Below, piece after piece: positions 12,288-24,552 of a stretch of 60,000 nt of DNA. The stretch's first letter is position 1; each line of letters starts with the position of its first letter. The translations under genes and the position numbers were made by a program. Below the pieces are notes generated by a model that worked only from the letters and a program-made list of their open reading frames with translations, made no database searches and was not told where the DNA came from. This stretch comes from Owenia fusiformis. Its lineage: Eukaryota; Annelida; Polychaeta; Sabellida; Oweniidae. The stretch spans positions 28,744,740-28,804,739 of the forward strand of contig CAIIXF020000009.1 in assembly GCA_903813345.2 (NCBI GenBank), given 5' to 3'.

Positions 12288-14614
12288 TTCTAAAAAGATG
12301 GCTTCGTCTTTAGATCTAAATACCCTGCGCGCAAAGTCTAGTTATAAACTAAGACGAAGATGAAGCTCTCTTTTAAGAAGCGTACTCGAACAAATGCAAG
12401 ATGCTCTCAGATATCAGTACATTTCTCTTCAACTGTTCACAAGACTATATCAGCGCTTTGAACAGGTCACGATGTCGTATGTGCAATTTTTAGCTCAACA
12501 AGACATCAATTCTTGGAAGCGTAGTAATACATAAAATTGAGCCAAAATGAAGATTCTCTAGAAAGCATTATCATAAACCAAGATTCGTCCGGCGTATCTT
12601 GTAGAGTACTTAAACCCATGGGCATTGTCAATTGAGCAACTTCGAAACGGGAAAATGTTTAGGGAGTGATCCCCAAAATGAAATAAAATCTAGTACTCCA
12701 AAAAGGCAAATGGGGCCATCTGTAGACATTACTCATGGCAAGTCTTCATCAATTAACTGCAAAAAACTGTGAATTGAGCAAAAAAGCGATATTAAATTGA
12801 TTATACGATTAATTAAAGCTATATAGATACTTAAACTCTACAGCATCAGTGCCGCCTTCAACTGTCAACGGGACATTGATGGATGGATTGCTTGTCGTCA
12901 ATTCGAAACTGCTGCATCAAAAATAGTCGAAGAAAACATAGTTGCCTGTCAATAATCTGACGATATGTCCATATACGTATTAGATGTTTATAAATGATAT
13001 CGATAGAAAACTGGGAACTGAGTACCCTAATGTCGATAGCTTAGTATTAATTAATCCCCTCTTAATTTGACAAATACATAAATAGTTTTACTGTCAAGAA
13101 GATCTTAAATGACCCGAGAATTTGTTAGAAAGTTAGACCAAATGGTTATCTTTTATTTACGAGTGTAGGAAGATGCGAAATGATAATATTGAAAAGGGTC
13201 GTGTCGGTAGAATCTGAGCAATTTGCATTCGATCCATCCAGTCTCTTCAAATAACATTCCATACATCATGCTCACTTACCTATGTGATTCTAATCATTAA
13301 TATGAAAACTTAATTAAGTTCGTTACTCGAAATTTAAGATGACTACTACTAACTAATTATCTTATAAAATAATAGGTACGGTATTAGGTTATCAGCTCAT
13401 CTTGTACTTATGACGGGCACGTGCACGGGAAATACGGGCTTTTGGCACATTTAAACGTTTATCTCCGCCTTGTTAAAAAACTTACCACCATATACATCAT
13501 TTTGAAGAATCTTTTATACAGATTTCAGTGTTACTATTTTTTCGGAAAAATTCAATGTTTCTACTGTATCAGAGTTAAATATACACCGAAGACGTCAAAA
13601 AGGTTGTTTGACGTAACACTACAGTTGTACGGTTCGTTGAAATTAGGGTAACTTTAGAAATAATATACAGAAGCACTTGATATGGAAAGTCATTTCAAAA
13701 TATTATTTTTGCAGTTATACATACATTTCATAATATTCACAATTCTTCAACAATGCTTTAGAAATGGCATTAGTCGATGGACAACTTTATTCCATTATAA
13801 CACAATGTATTAAATCTTCACTGCCGCAAGGGTTATATAATTAGTGGACTAAAAACGTAAATACATAATCCAGAAATAACTTGATATAATAACAAACAGA
13901 ATAAAAGAGAAATAAATTGCAAAATATGTCAAAGAGAGAATTGCAAAACTTAGTATTTAATGTTTAAGCAGTAGTTGTCTATTTAGAAAATGTAAAAAAA
14001 CAATATATATAGTACATCCAAGAGGATGTCAGGCTGAGATATGTAAATTATATGTTATGAAAAGTATTGAATAATAATAAGCTTCTGTCTGGTAACAAAG
14101 GGGAGGGGTCGGATAGATCGAATCCAAGATTTTCTTTTTCCACTTTTTTCATTTTTAAGTGGTTTTGAGACAAAGTTGTCAAATGTGAACCCAATGGATT
14201 CTTTGAAAACTGAACCTCCTTGACAAAAGCTGCCTACGGGCCCAGTGTACTATAAGTGATAGATATGAATTATACCTTATTAAAAACTGTATAAATTGTA
14301 TTAACTATTCATTTAAACCAGCACTGTGATTTTATAAAACATTATAGTCATTTTGTATATATATGAAGTAACCAGATGAGATGTTTGCTAGTTACCAAAA
14401 CACACAAATCACATCAAACAACGGCCGATAGAAAGAACAATAAATGCAACAACAAAATGAAGGAATAAACAATAGACGTATGATTCGAAAATTTGCCGTG
14501 ACGTTCGGCTGTAACTATAAAATATTTTAGCTTTCATTTAGATAAGGTGTATCAAATTATCGAATACTAAATAATACAAGCATTAAAAGAAACAATTGTT
14601 CGATGTATTTTCAG
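12288..14614. other. Intronic, nothing recognised
   Basis: AT-rich DNA with no repeat array, no recognisable element ends and no open frame that looks coding, up to the acceptor at 14614. Confidence 0.4.
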
Positions 14615-14833
14615 AAAATATAGAAAAGCAGGACCAAGAATACAACCTTGACGATGGATTAAATAGACTCGATGTGGAAAAACGATGGTTTATAATACGA
14701 ACAAAGCCATCACTAAAAAATATAAAAATCCTAAATAGGGGACTACCACAGCACATGGCATACTCAAGATTTTTCCACGCATATGGAAAAAGGAATAATA
14801 TGCCTAGCATCCCGACTAGGAATTCACAAAAAG
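14615..14833 (+). CDS. Prohormone-like gene, exon 2 (amidated-peptide candidate)
   Basis: The acceptor is GTATTTTCAG and the donor AAAAG|GTAAAA, with phase 1 at both ends (219 nt, open throughout). The exon encodes an acidic spacer (ENIEKQDQEYNLDDG..., residues 28-49), then KR at 50-51, then 33 residues beginning WFIIRTKPSL and ending AYSRFFHAY (52-84), then GKR at 85-87. Gly-Lys-Arg is the standard signal for prohormone convertase cutting and C-terminal amidation. The segment has no cysteine. I do not recognise the family: it lacks the RxRF/Y end of NPY/NPF and the motifs of CRF, calcitonin/DH31 and secretin-type peptides. Confidence 0.6.
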
Positions 14834-15466
14834 GTAAAATACAAAAATTCATATTTCCCCAAAAATGTGTTAAAACCCTAATGGACCACGTGAAACATGA
14901 AATTAAATCGTTTCTGAACAAAATTTTCAAGTCGAGGCTGCAAATATTTCACTGTTATCACATTGCCATGTAATAACAGGATTGGCAAGCCATACAAATA
15001 GTGTCTAAGAGATAGTTGGGATGAAAGGATATCCGTATCCATAATCCGTATCCTTAATCTTCAAATAATTTCAAATTACTTTATATTGGTCAATTAATCA
15101 ATAAGATTACACTCCCCTGAATAATTGTGACAACTTCAACTGCCTTAAAATTATATTGGTTCGGACGTTTGTTTATGTTTGGGGATTGTAAGAGGAATGT
15201 AGGAGGATTTAATAAAGGGTAATAAATGAAGAAAACAAAAGACTATCCTTGCTAATTGAAATGAGTTGCCATATATTTGGAGGGGGTGTACATCATGTAC
15301 ATTACACTTGAGTAATCGGGTAATGGTCACGTTTCCGGAATGATCCCATTTACAATGACATAAGTATCTAATATTATGTTTTTTTATTGCAGGTTTTATT
15401 GTGTAATCGCATGTTACCTAGATAGTCTATGCTGTAATGAAAAATGCAAATCCTTTTTTATTTCAG

Positions 15467-15531
15467 ATTTGAAGATGGGACTTTTGGCAGCACTGGTGGA
15501 TATTTTAGATGATTTACATAGGGAACATTAA
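15467..15531 (+). CDS. Prohormone-like gene, exon 3 (C-terminal peptide and stop)
   Basis: The acceptor is TTTTTTATTTCAG. The exon starts in phase 1, as exon 2 requires, and encodes DLKMGLLAALVDILDDLHRE plus a final His, then TAA at 15529-15531. With exons 1 and 2 the coding length is 366 nt, exactly 121 codons plus stop. The tail is an amphipathic, acidic, helix-like stretch, as is common for prohormone C-terminal peptides. A candidate AATAAA lies at about 15966, inside a later DNA-element insertion. Confidence 0.55.
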
Positions 15532-15780
15532 CACAAAACACGTTAATGTATGATTGAGACGGTAGCGTTGATTAAGAAGACTTGGGAGTTAAACGTGGAC
15601 AAATGCTGTTAAAGAGAGCTTGTTGAGGAACGAAAGACCACCGCCAAGACGAACACGAGACAATCTTTATTGGAGAATTATTGAAATGTACATGAACATC
15701 AGAATGTTGTCTAAGTATGGGATGATGTACTTGTAGCGTCATGACATTTCTCTCCCTTAAGACTAAAGAATTTAGAGACA

Positions 15781-16310
15781 TACAGGGTGGGCGGCACTGG
15801 GCGCTAACATCATGAACATGTTTCATTGCACATTTCATACCACTGCAGCTATTATCTATCAATATATAGACAAACGATTCGTCGACAACTCCTAAAAATG
15901 AGCCAAAGAAAATCCAGTATGAGTTTCGATGTCCATTCATTATTTTTGTTTGATGTTTTTCCAAAAAATAAAAAGTTAACATTTACTCAGTATTAAATGT
16001 ATCTCCATGTGATATCCGACCTATATCCTTATAACCATAAAAATTGATATTTATCCCACACAATATCTAATATTAACATGCAAAATGTCACAACCTGCTA
16101 TTTGTTACAAACACCAACTGCCGAACACCATCCACAAAAAGTTGTAGACTATAATAATATGTCACCACTTTTTGTGGTGAGATAAAAATGAAACTTCTTA
16201 AAATGATCTAATATTCTAAATCTATTTTTGGCTGCCACCATTTGATTAGTTTATTGTATGTATGTAATACCTAAATTATAAAAAAGTTACACATTTTTTG
16301 CCCACCCTGT
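15781..16310. mobile_element. TA-flanked TIR element (TACAGGGTGGGC ends)
   Basis: It starts TACAGGGTGGGCGGC and ends GCCCACCCTGTGA, about 530 bp apart. These ends match those at 21675-22425 and suit a non-autonomous Tc1/mariner-type element. It contains one copy of the hairpin-ended family (16069-16187). Confidence 0.55.
16069..16187. repeat. Hairpin-ended dispersed element, copy 1
   Basis: It starts TTAACATGCAAAATGTCACA, continues with TTTGTTACA and CATCCACAAAAAGTTG, and ends with the self-complementary ATGTCACCAC...GTGGTGAGAT. The same start, middle and terminal hairpin recur at seven other places in the window. Confidence 0.65.
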
Positions 16311-17026
16311 GAATATAAACATAAAATGGAACTTTGAAATCTAGACTCAATGTACGATTAGATTCAAAGGAAGACACTATGTGGAATCTAACTGGCAATC
16401 AGCTTGAGCCGCAGTAAAATCTAAGAGCTTAAAACTGTGTGAAACTGAAAATAGACATGGGCAAGATCACAAAAACTGTGCAAATATTTTATTTTATTTT
16501 ACTGGTAAGGAAAATTAATTTTTCATAAAAGTTTTTTTTATAAAAATCTTTATGATGGACTTGTTAATTAAATGAATTTCTGAATTTCAATAACTGAATT
16601 TACTAATCATGTATAACCGCCAAATTAAGTCTCCGATCCGTGAATTTATGAAAAATACCCTGGACCTTAAGTCTCATTAAGAATTCTTTCAATGTTTTGA
16701 TTGTAATCCCATTTTTAATGATTGTATCCCATTATACGACTAATTATATGTCACTAATTTAAAGAGTAACTTGACCACGCGGCTTCCTTGCTAGTTATCC
16801 CTATCGATATCCATATTTGATGTGTCAATCCGCCAAATTAAATGGCATCAAATTAAAGCAATTAACAGTGTTTCAGTCGTTAAGAGGCCAGAACCAACGA
16901 TGAATCCGATTATCAGAGTGTATGTACACCCCCTCAAAATGTATATCAAATGTACTGAGGGGAGTGTATAGTAATTCAAAAACAAATTGTATTATTCAAT
17001 TATGGTAATACTTTTAGAGGGAAACC
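16311..17026. other. No feature recognised
   Basis: AT-rich DNA. A TGTACACCCCCTC / GAGGGGAGTGTA pair near 16924-16968 could be a tiny inverted repeat. Nothing coding. Confidence 0.35.
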
Positions 17027-17031
17027 AATGT

Positions 17032-18258
17032 CACGGTGCCCATGTCAAGCTGCGTGCCTACTTGGCACGCAGTTTGAAACTCTGACAAACTGCGCGCATA
17101 TTTCAAAATGTGAGACGGGGAGGACACGACTCCCAAAAAGAGCCAAAATACGAAAAATACAAGGTTAGCCTCGTTCTAAAGATGGTACCATTCTGTGAAG
17201 ATGAACTTAATTTACTCATAGTACCCAATGTTGTTCCCGATGTAAACCTAGTTATCTCAATATAAGGGTCTTAAGTAACTTCTGTGTTCAAAATTTACAG
17301 TGTAAAGTTATATCTATGTCTTTTTATCGTCATTTGCCGGTTATTCAGTCATTGTATCTGTGTATGCTAGAATATATAAGATCACTCCATCTGATTAAAA
17401 GCAGCAAAGTTTGTGTTCAAAACGAAAATACGCCATAAACGTGATTTAAACATTTTTCTTGCCAAACTGCGTGCCTAATATTTCAAAACTACTTGCCTAT
17501 CCAAGTTTGTTTTGTATTATTAGAAAACATAAGTGCCATACAAGGCACATATGTGTCTAATAGTAGAACCTCATAATTGAAACACTATGAGAGTCCATCC
17601 ACCAAGATGGTGATATGAAAATAAAAGTTTTTTTCGTTCCCAACTTAATTGTCACTTCTATCATACATTTTGACTTTCAATATGAAAATCTCATAAAATC
17701 TGACGATAAAGCAAAATTTCCAAAGCTACGTAAAAAACACCTACACGTGCCTCTGTAGAAATTCCAATGAAAATATGTAGTTTTAATAGTGTATGCGCAC
17801 AGTTTGTAATTTCTGGCTAAAATAGGCGCGCAGTTTGTGCTTTATTTCTTTTTAATCTCCTGATTATCTGTTTCATCTCGAAATATTTTGAATTATACAT
17901 GATAAATATGTAAGGAATTAAATATAAAACGAGTCTAAAGTATTTGTCATTTATGTTTAAAGTGCTAGATCGATTTACGTATAAATTCCCGTTAAATCAG
18001 TGACGAAAATGCCATTAATCTGCTTATGTTTTAAAACTTAGATTTATTTGCACATAGTTTTTGCTAGTATTTGCAAGATTCGTATATTCCCCACAGAATG
18101 AACGCATTGAACAAGAAAACAATGCAGGATAAATGTCTTTAAATTATGTTTCAAAATAGAGACTCCAACTTAAATGATGCAATGTTCTTAGGCACGCAGT
18201 TTGTGATCGAAACAAACTGCGCGCCTAAGTAGGCGCGCAGCTTGACATGGGCACCGTG
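17032..18258. mobile_element. 1.2-kb DNA element, TIR CACGGTGCCCATG, TSD AATGT
   Basis: The left end CACGGTGCCCATGTCAAGCT and the right end AGCTTGACATGGGCACCGTG are exact inverses. AATGT flanks both ends (17027-17031, 18259-18263). GC-rich motifs of the form GGC(A/G)CGCAGTTTGT occur several times inside (about 17059, 17462, 17825, 18192), like sub-terminal transposase-binding repeats. There is no open frame for a transposase, so it is non-autonomous. The 5-bp duplication argues against hAT (8 bp) and Tc1/mariner (TA). Confidence 0.8.
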
Positions 18259-18740
18259 AATGTATATTTGGGGAACCTTTTTAAGAATAAAAATCATAGG
18301 CTTTTACTTGTTTTTGAGACTGAAACTGTAATTTATCTCCAATCTAGGACTCAAGTATTTATTTAGTGTTAGGATCAAGAATGTTCTTTATTAAGCTTAT
18401 CCCATGTGAACCACAATCCATTTTGAGACTTAAAAAACATAGTTCATTTCAGAATATAGTGTTGATAATTTGAGTTATTTTTTGACTCGGACATTGGCAG
18501 GAGCTATAGATGAGGCTTTAAGAAATGTTCATTTCTAAGGGCTATCAAGGGATGGTTAACGTGACATATCATAATTTGATAAAAATCTCTATAGGCATTT
18601 ACTTTGTTTTATTATGTATTTAAGCAATGTATAAAATAACTCAGGAAAGTGATAATCTCATTTTCCATTAGTACTGGTTAATACTGAAAGATGATGATAT
18701 TTGCGGACAATCAGCAAAAAGCTTTTTATAACCATAGAGA

Positions 18741-18957
18741 CACTCCCCTTGATAAGTTTGCCAACTGGAAGTTTTTTTTATTTATTTTTTTTTATTTTTT
18801 TATCAACTAATGTCAATGTTTGAATCTAATTTCATTCTTTAATTAAAATAGTTTGGAAATTTATGATTTTGATGAATTTTTGAATTGGCAATTATAACAG
18901 GCTTTTATAATTGATCCAAAGGGGATTTCCAGTTGCCAAACTTATGAGAGGGAGTGT
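18741..18957. mobile_element. MITE of about 217 bp, CACTCCC ends
   Basis: CACTCCCCTTGATAAGTTTG CCAACTGGAA is mirrored by TTCCAGTTGCCAAACTTATG AGAGGGAGTG. The interior is T-rich and non-coding. A related single end, CACTCCCCTGAATAATTGTG, lies near 15112. Confidence 0.7.
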
Positions 18958-20400
18958 ACATAAAGGTAGAATTATTTTCACTTCAGGATAATACAATATA
19001 TGGTGTTATAAGGGTATTGCATTTTATAACATAGTCTTGCTTCAAGCCCCTTTGATCTTCCCCTAAACAGCTAGAGTCGAAGCAGATAAAAGGACAGGGG
19101 TCCAAATACTTGATATAAGACTACTTAAAACTATGATATGATATACAACTGTATGTACATGTCACATACTCGATATATCAATATAAACAAACATATTTTA
19201 TGGGTGAATGCTGTACTTAAAAAGTTGATGAATACTTGTGAAGTATATAAATAAAATACTTTGAATCGGTACATATATGAATGAAATTGTGAAATAATTT
19301 TATTTGGAATACAGTAAAACGTGTACTATATCCGAAAGCCTGGCTAATCCAAACACCTCCCCAATCTGAATTCTTTCAAGTAAAACTAAAATCAGCCGAA
19401 GAAATAGGCACCAATGGATTTGATCCGAGAGCACGTTCCAAAAAAGTTTTAGGTATTCAATAAATCAATGTCTATATTTCTTTCAAAGATCGCACGAGAC
19501 TAGTTGGTAGCCTACACACTTTTCTCAAGAATATATACAGTATTACCCAGTTAGAGAGGAGCATCAGCATGTTTTGTAAATGTTATTCACACACATCCAC
19601 AAAGAAATCTATTGTAATAGTATGCTTCATCATTATAAAGGCAACAGGACGCAAAGTGCTAAATATATCATCATCACACATTATATCACACATGGAATTC
19701 AAAATGACCACATTGTTAACTAGTACCCAATGTGCTCATTAACGTGTCATGTTTAAGCAATGACGTTATTGTTGGCTTGAAACATGAGGAAGGGAGTGGA
19801 TAAGTGCAGAAGAAATAGGTGTTATATTGTCTTTCTTTACATGCGTATACTATTACTACCAATTAGATGACTCTATGAGGGGGGGGCAACACTTTCCCAA
19901 CACTGAAAACCGATCACAGTCAGTGGCTATGACAATAATGTCATGTAATGCAGGAGGGGGGGTCATAAGGGCTTAAAGCTAGAATGTTCTTGGTGGTGAA
20001 ATAAAATGAAATATTGACATCCCTTAAAGGAATAGTAAACTCTAACATCTAAATCTATTTGTAATACATAAACGTTAGATATAATGTCATTAAGTTTATT
20101 TCAATCACTTGATTGATGATTTAATCTATATTTAGATTTCACTCCCCTTTTAAGACCTCAATGGAACCACAATGAAAATGTAGTCTGTAATATTTAGTGT
20201 GTGAAATCTATCAGCTAAGGGTAAGACAATGTGGTAGGGCACAGTGCTATTTAATTGTGTAAATGCTAACTACTAGGGTTGCATTCCTATAGCGTTTTTA
20301 GCTATGAATATTCATTGTTGTTACCATGGGAATTATTATGTCATCATTGGAGAACAATAGATTTGATGGCAATGTTTATTGTATTGCACCTGCCTATCAA
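18958..20400. other. No gene; TIR-family relic near 19310
   Basis: TACAGTAAAACGTGTACTAT with ATCCAAACACCTCCCCAATC at 19310-19375 is a left-end relic of the CAGTAAAACCTGT family. The rest, including G runs near 19878 and 19955, shows nothing recognisable. Confidence 0.45.
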
Positions 20401-20406
20401 TCCAAT

Positions 20407-20542
20407 ACAACAAGGCATTAACATGCAAAATGTCACAACCTGTCATTTGTTACAAATGCCAACCGCCAAACACCAACCACCATCCACAAAAAAGTAGGAG
20501 ACTATAACAATTATGTCACCTCCACTTGTGGTGGTAACATAA
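20407..20542. repeat. Hairpin-ended dispersed element, copy 2
   Basis: It starts ACAACAAGGCATTAACATGC and ends TATGTCACCTCCACTTGTGG TGGTAACATAA. This is a nearly complete copy of the family. Confidence 0.75.
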
Positions 20543-21674
20543 AGCACTTTTCAAATGCAATAAAAATCTAACAAGTTTTCACTTAATGTGCATGCTTGTC
20601 ATGTCATATTTGCATACTCCGTCCCCTCAAAAATTCATATTATGACAGCAGAAATTTATGTAGGGACAGTATAAGGATTCTGCATATTTTAGGAGACATT
20701 TTTTTATTATTGATTACCACACATTATAGACACTTAAAGAGAAGCATATTATTCAGCAATAAAAACAAAACATCATACAGTGGAGACGATGGGCTCAATT
20801 GCCGTATCATACTGCAATTGAACGACGATACGGCAATTGCCGTATCGTCTTATTTTAGTTCCAAACGCGCATGTCTTGCAACTCAGCGCTATTAAAGCAT
20901 ATATCGTGCGTCAATTTTATTAAGAGTGTTTATTTTTTATTATCGCCCAAATACAACAGCCTAGGAAGGTCTATAACATAACTCAAGCAAATATTATTAT
21001 TCAAAATTCAATCATGTTTTACGCTGGTTTAAATTAAAAAGTCATTTTTATATCTTCTAGGCTCCAGCGTAGTGCAGTACTTAAAAATAATCAATTCTTC
21101 TCTTGAAAGTATCGATGTTTGATATCTCAAACGTACTGAGACAACTGATCTTACTTTGGATAAACAATATTCAAAATTAGGTATAGCATTTAAATCACTG
21201 ATTTTTAATTACAAAGATAGACTGAACATAGTATGATATCAACAAGATATATCAATTATTAATCAGTTAGTATGGCCAGTATATTTAATCAAAACATTGT
21301 TAATTATATTACGCGATAATGTTTATTTGCGATATGAATTCTGTGGAAGATTCAGTTAAAAAGATGTTTCCTTGAGAGATGGGTTGTTACGGGAAACGGT
21401 AGAATACAAAACTTAGTAGTAGATCCATGGGCTTTAAGCCCGTGATAGATCGTTTTAAAAAGGCTTTCTTGGCAGTCTAATGTGCATGAAGGCATATAGT
21501 TTAATAAGTATTACGGAACCAAATACATGAAATAAAGTCTTCTTCGCGCATTTGCAATTGCAATAAAGGTTTGAAGAATTTCTTTATAATTATTAATTTT
21601 TTACTGTATGTATTTGAATGAAGTTTGTATGATGTACATGTCTTTCCTCGTCCTATGTTGAAGCTGAGACTATA

Positions 21675-22425
21675 TACAGGGTGGGCCCAAAAAACAATAC
21701 CCAACTTCAAATCAGGATAAAAATAGTTACATTCAATATGGTACATAGCCTCTCATATCATTTTAAAGGTTATACAATTTCAAACAATTTGGTATATAGC
21801 ACTGTGTCATGAAATCAGTAGTAAAGTTTTATCATACTTATTTGGGAGGCCAGGTTGCTATTTGGGGTCTCTAGATTTTAGGGAGAAAATAGTAAATCTG
21901 CGGGATTGTGTTAATTTTTAATTTAGCATCGATCGGAGATCAATCAAATTGACACCTTGTTTGCAAAGAAATGCCAATGTCTCCTTTGATCTATGGTATG
22001 AGGCAATGTCTTGTTGGAAAATAAAATCCTCGTCACATATACGTTTAATGTCTTTTAACAGACCCCCTTTGAGTACTTATTGATAATAAACAACACTAAA
22101 ATTCATAAACAATAAGTTTAGTCACACAATATGCAAATATACAAGCATGTATTCATCTAACAAAATGATATTCTATAAATAAAAATTAACATTATTCTGC
22201 AGATTTACTATTTTCTCCCTAAAATCTGGATACCTTAAATACCGACCCGGCCTCCCAAATAGGTATATAAAACTTTAATATTGATTTCATGACATAGTGT
22301 TATATACCAAATTGTTCGAAAATGGATTACCTTTAAAATGATATATAAATCAATGTATCATATTGAACATAGCTATTTTTATCCTGATTTAAAGTTGGGT
22401 ATTTTTTTTTTTGGCCCACCCTGTA
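21675..22425. mobile_element. 751-bp TA-flanked element with long TIRs
   Basis: TACAGGGTGGGCCCAAAAAA followed by ATACCCAACTTCAAATCAGG is mirrored by CCTGATTTAAAGTTGGGTAT and GGCCCACCCTGTA. Pairing continues further in (GATTTACTATTTTCTCCCTA near 22203 against its inverse near 21883). This is typical of a non-autonomous Tc1/mariner-like element with arms of a few hundred bp. Confidence 0.8.
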
Positions 22426-22839
22426 TATCTAATAGGCGCGGTTGGCGCGACACGGGAGATACAACACTCGGATAAAGTTTACAATTCCTTTTATCTGTTT
22501 ATGTTAGTCTCAGGTTGAAGTAAGTAGGTTTTCAGACGCAAAATGTAATATTTCCGCTATAATATAATTGAGGTGTAATACTAGTAAATGAAAATGATCA
22601 AATATGATTGTATCAGCATTTTTCAATCTGCGTGGATTCCGCGAAAGTACACGTTACGATTCATACCTGTATCAGTGTATGAAGTATGTTGAAACGGCCA
22701 AGATCTGCTTATGTAGTGATACATGCGCGGCCTTGACAGAGCAAACCTACTAACCCACATACATGTCCTACTAACCTAGATACGTCTAGCTCATTTGCAT
22801 AACGTTGTTGCACTCTGGATCCACTTTCTGGCTGTTTAA

Positions 22840-23350
22840 AAAATGGCATTTATTAGTCTATAACTCTGCTATTAGTTGACAGATTTCGAAATAAATAAGA
22901 CCATGGTTTTGCTCGGAACTAAAACTTTCTGATGGTTCCACTTTGTAGTGACCAAATTGCGAGAAAACTGAAGAAATAGAGGGTAAAGGCGATTTCTCAA
23001 ATTCCAAGTTTCACATAAGAAATCCTGCGTTCTGATTGGCCGGCTTTCTTGCAGTCCAAATCTACTTTAGCTCTCCAAACTCGCCGTTTTAGAAATTACA
23101 CTTATCGGTCTTTTTCTCCGCCATTTCTCGGTCGATTTCTAAAAGCATAATGTCATAGTGAAGCTGACAAAACATGCAATAGATAGGTGGAATTCGAGCG
23201 TGAAAAAGTTTCTCCATAATCGAAGATTCACTGAAGAAATACTGAGGAATCGGGCATCCTGATTGGTCAGTTTTCCTGCATTCTCAAGTCCCTTTCCCGA
23301 CTCCAAACTGAGTTTCCAGAAATGGCACTTGCTACGTTCATACGTCTCTA
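22840..23350. repeat. Divergent tandem repeat, about 240-bp unit
   Basis: Phrases such as GAAATNRCAYTTA, ...TTTCTC...GAAGAAAT and CTGATTGG(C/T)C(A/G)G(C/T)TTTC(T/C)TGCA recur near 22846/23090/23320 and 23031/23260. The copies are old and diverged. I see no coding sequence. Confidence 0.5.
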
Positions 23351-24115
23351 AAACGTCAGTGTGAAGGATGAATCAAACCCAAAATGCATGCAAGAAGCTA
23401 AGACGATGTTTTTATGAAAACAATAAAATAAACCTGAAAACCTGTCTGTTTTATGTTATTCTCGCCTCTGGAATGTCTGAAGAGCACCTAAACCCCAAAG
23501 TACGTTTTTGTCTTTTGCCTAAAATAAGTGAAATTTTGAGAACCCACGGGAGTAATTGCACACGGTAGAATTTAAATGCACGCGAAGAAACGTTTATTTT
23601 ATATATGTTCTTCTAATAAAAAATTGATACCATCTCTTTATTTAATATTGCCGAAGTTATGTACACGGGGGTCTGTTGCAATTTCACAATTTCAGGGAGT
23701 TTCAGGCTGTAATCGGCCCTTGTGCCCTAGAGTAGAAATAAACGATATCTAGGACAAACTATTTCATGTCATTAAATTGTAAGGAAAGTATTTTGGCGAT
23801 TTATTACGTGGAGTACACTTGAATAAAGCACTCATAAATATCTAACGCATATTTTGTATTCTACTGAATTAAATAAAACTCGTGATCTGACGTGCATCCA
23901 CTTTGATGGCCTGTAGCTCCAAATGCCCACATAGGATCATGATTTCCAGCATACAAATCTAAGATTGGCACAAATATTTGATGTCAATGCAAAAAAATCA
24001 ATTCCATCTTCATTGATGCACTAAACGCTCATTTAATAAATATTCTAAATAAATAACGATTAACACATATTGAATCACAATTTCCAAGAACTTTGAGAAG
24101 TATGTGTTCTCTGAG

Positions 24116-24249
24116 CCAGTCGGCTCCGTAGCTCAACTGGTAGAGCATCCGAGATCTAATCGGTAGGTTGTGGGTTCAATTCCCACCGAGGTGGACTGAC
24201 TTTTTCACATCAGCCCTTAGCATAGGAAATTATCCTATGTTTCAAGAAA
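24116..24249 (+). repeat. tRNA-derived SINE head, copy 1
   Basis: The sequence CCAGTCGGCTCCGTAGCTCA has a D-arm/A-box GTAGCTCAACTGGTAGAGC and a T-arm/B-box GGTTCAATTCC, followed by a non-tRNA tail (GACTTTTTCACATCAGCC...). The anticodon loop reads GATCTAA with no U33, and the acceptor stem pairs badly, so this is a SINE and not a working tRNA. It is identical over about 132 bp to copy 2, 304 bp away. Confidence 0.75.
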
Positions 24250-24418
24250 CTAATAAAAAATTCCTAGTCGGCCGGGAATGGCGCAGGGGAAAGACCATGT
24301 GACATCATGAATAGTGTGATTGGCAACCTGGAAAGACAGGTAAACCTTATGAGGGTCCAGGAAACTGGGCATGTAAGTCATGGCAGAGAAGCCATATATG
24401 CAGTGTTGATGTGTAAAA

Positions 24419-24552
24419 GCCAGTCGGCTCCGTAGCTCAACTGGTAGAGCATCCGAGATCTAATCGGTAGGTTGTGGGTTCAATTCCCACCGAGGTGGAC
24501 TGACTTTTTCACATCAGCCCTTAGCATAGGAAATTATCCTATGTTTCAAGAA
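24419..24552 (+). repeat. tRNA-derived SINE head, copy 2
   Basis: Base-for-base the same as copy 1 from CAGTCGGCTCC to TTTCAAGAA. About 170 bp of unrelated DNA (24250-24418) separates the two. A tail end GTTGATGTGTAAAAG precedes it. Same reasoning as copy 1. Confidence 0.75.

Larger units (their letters stand above)
7545..14614 (+). other. Long intron of the prohormone-like gene
   Basis: This 7-kb stretch contains a foldback element (7845-8582), a large 40-bp minisatellite (9251-10638), a LINE 3' end on the minus strand (10741-11520) and a small MITE (12098-12287). I see nothing coding between 12,300 and 14,600. The intron assignment rests on matching splice phases and on protein logic, not on transcripts. 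Confidence 0.5.

Noticed and set aside
12088-12363. 91-codon open frame as a gene
   Set aside because: Most of it lies within the inverted ends and body of a small MITE.
14583-14930. 115-codon frame on the minus strand
   Set aside because: It is the antisense of the prohormone exon, whose splice sites and phases fit the + strand.
15572-15982. 136-codon frame on the minus strand
   Set aside because: It spans the end of a TIR element (from 15781) and unique DNA, and no domain is visible.
24120-24200. A functional tRNA gene
   Set aside because: The A and B boxes are good, but the acceptor stem does not pair, the anticodon loop lacks U33, and the tail is that of a SINE.
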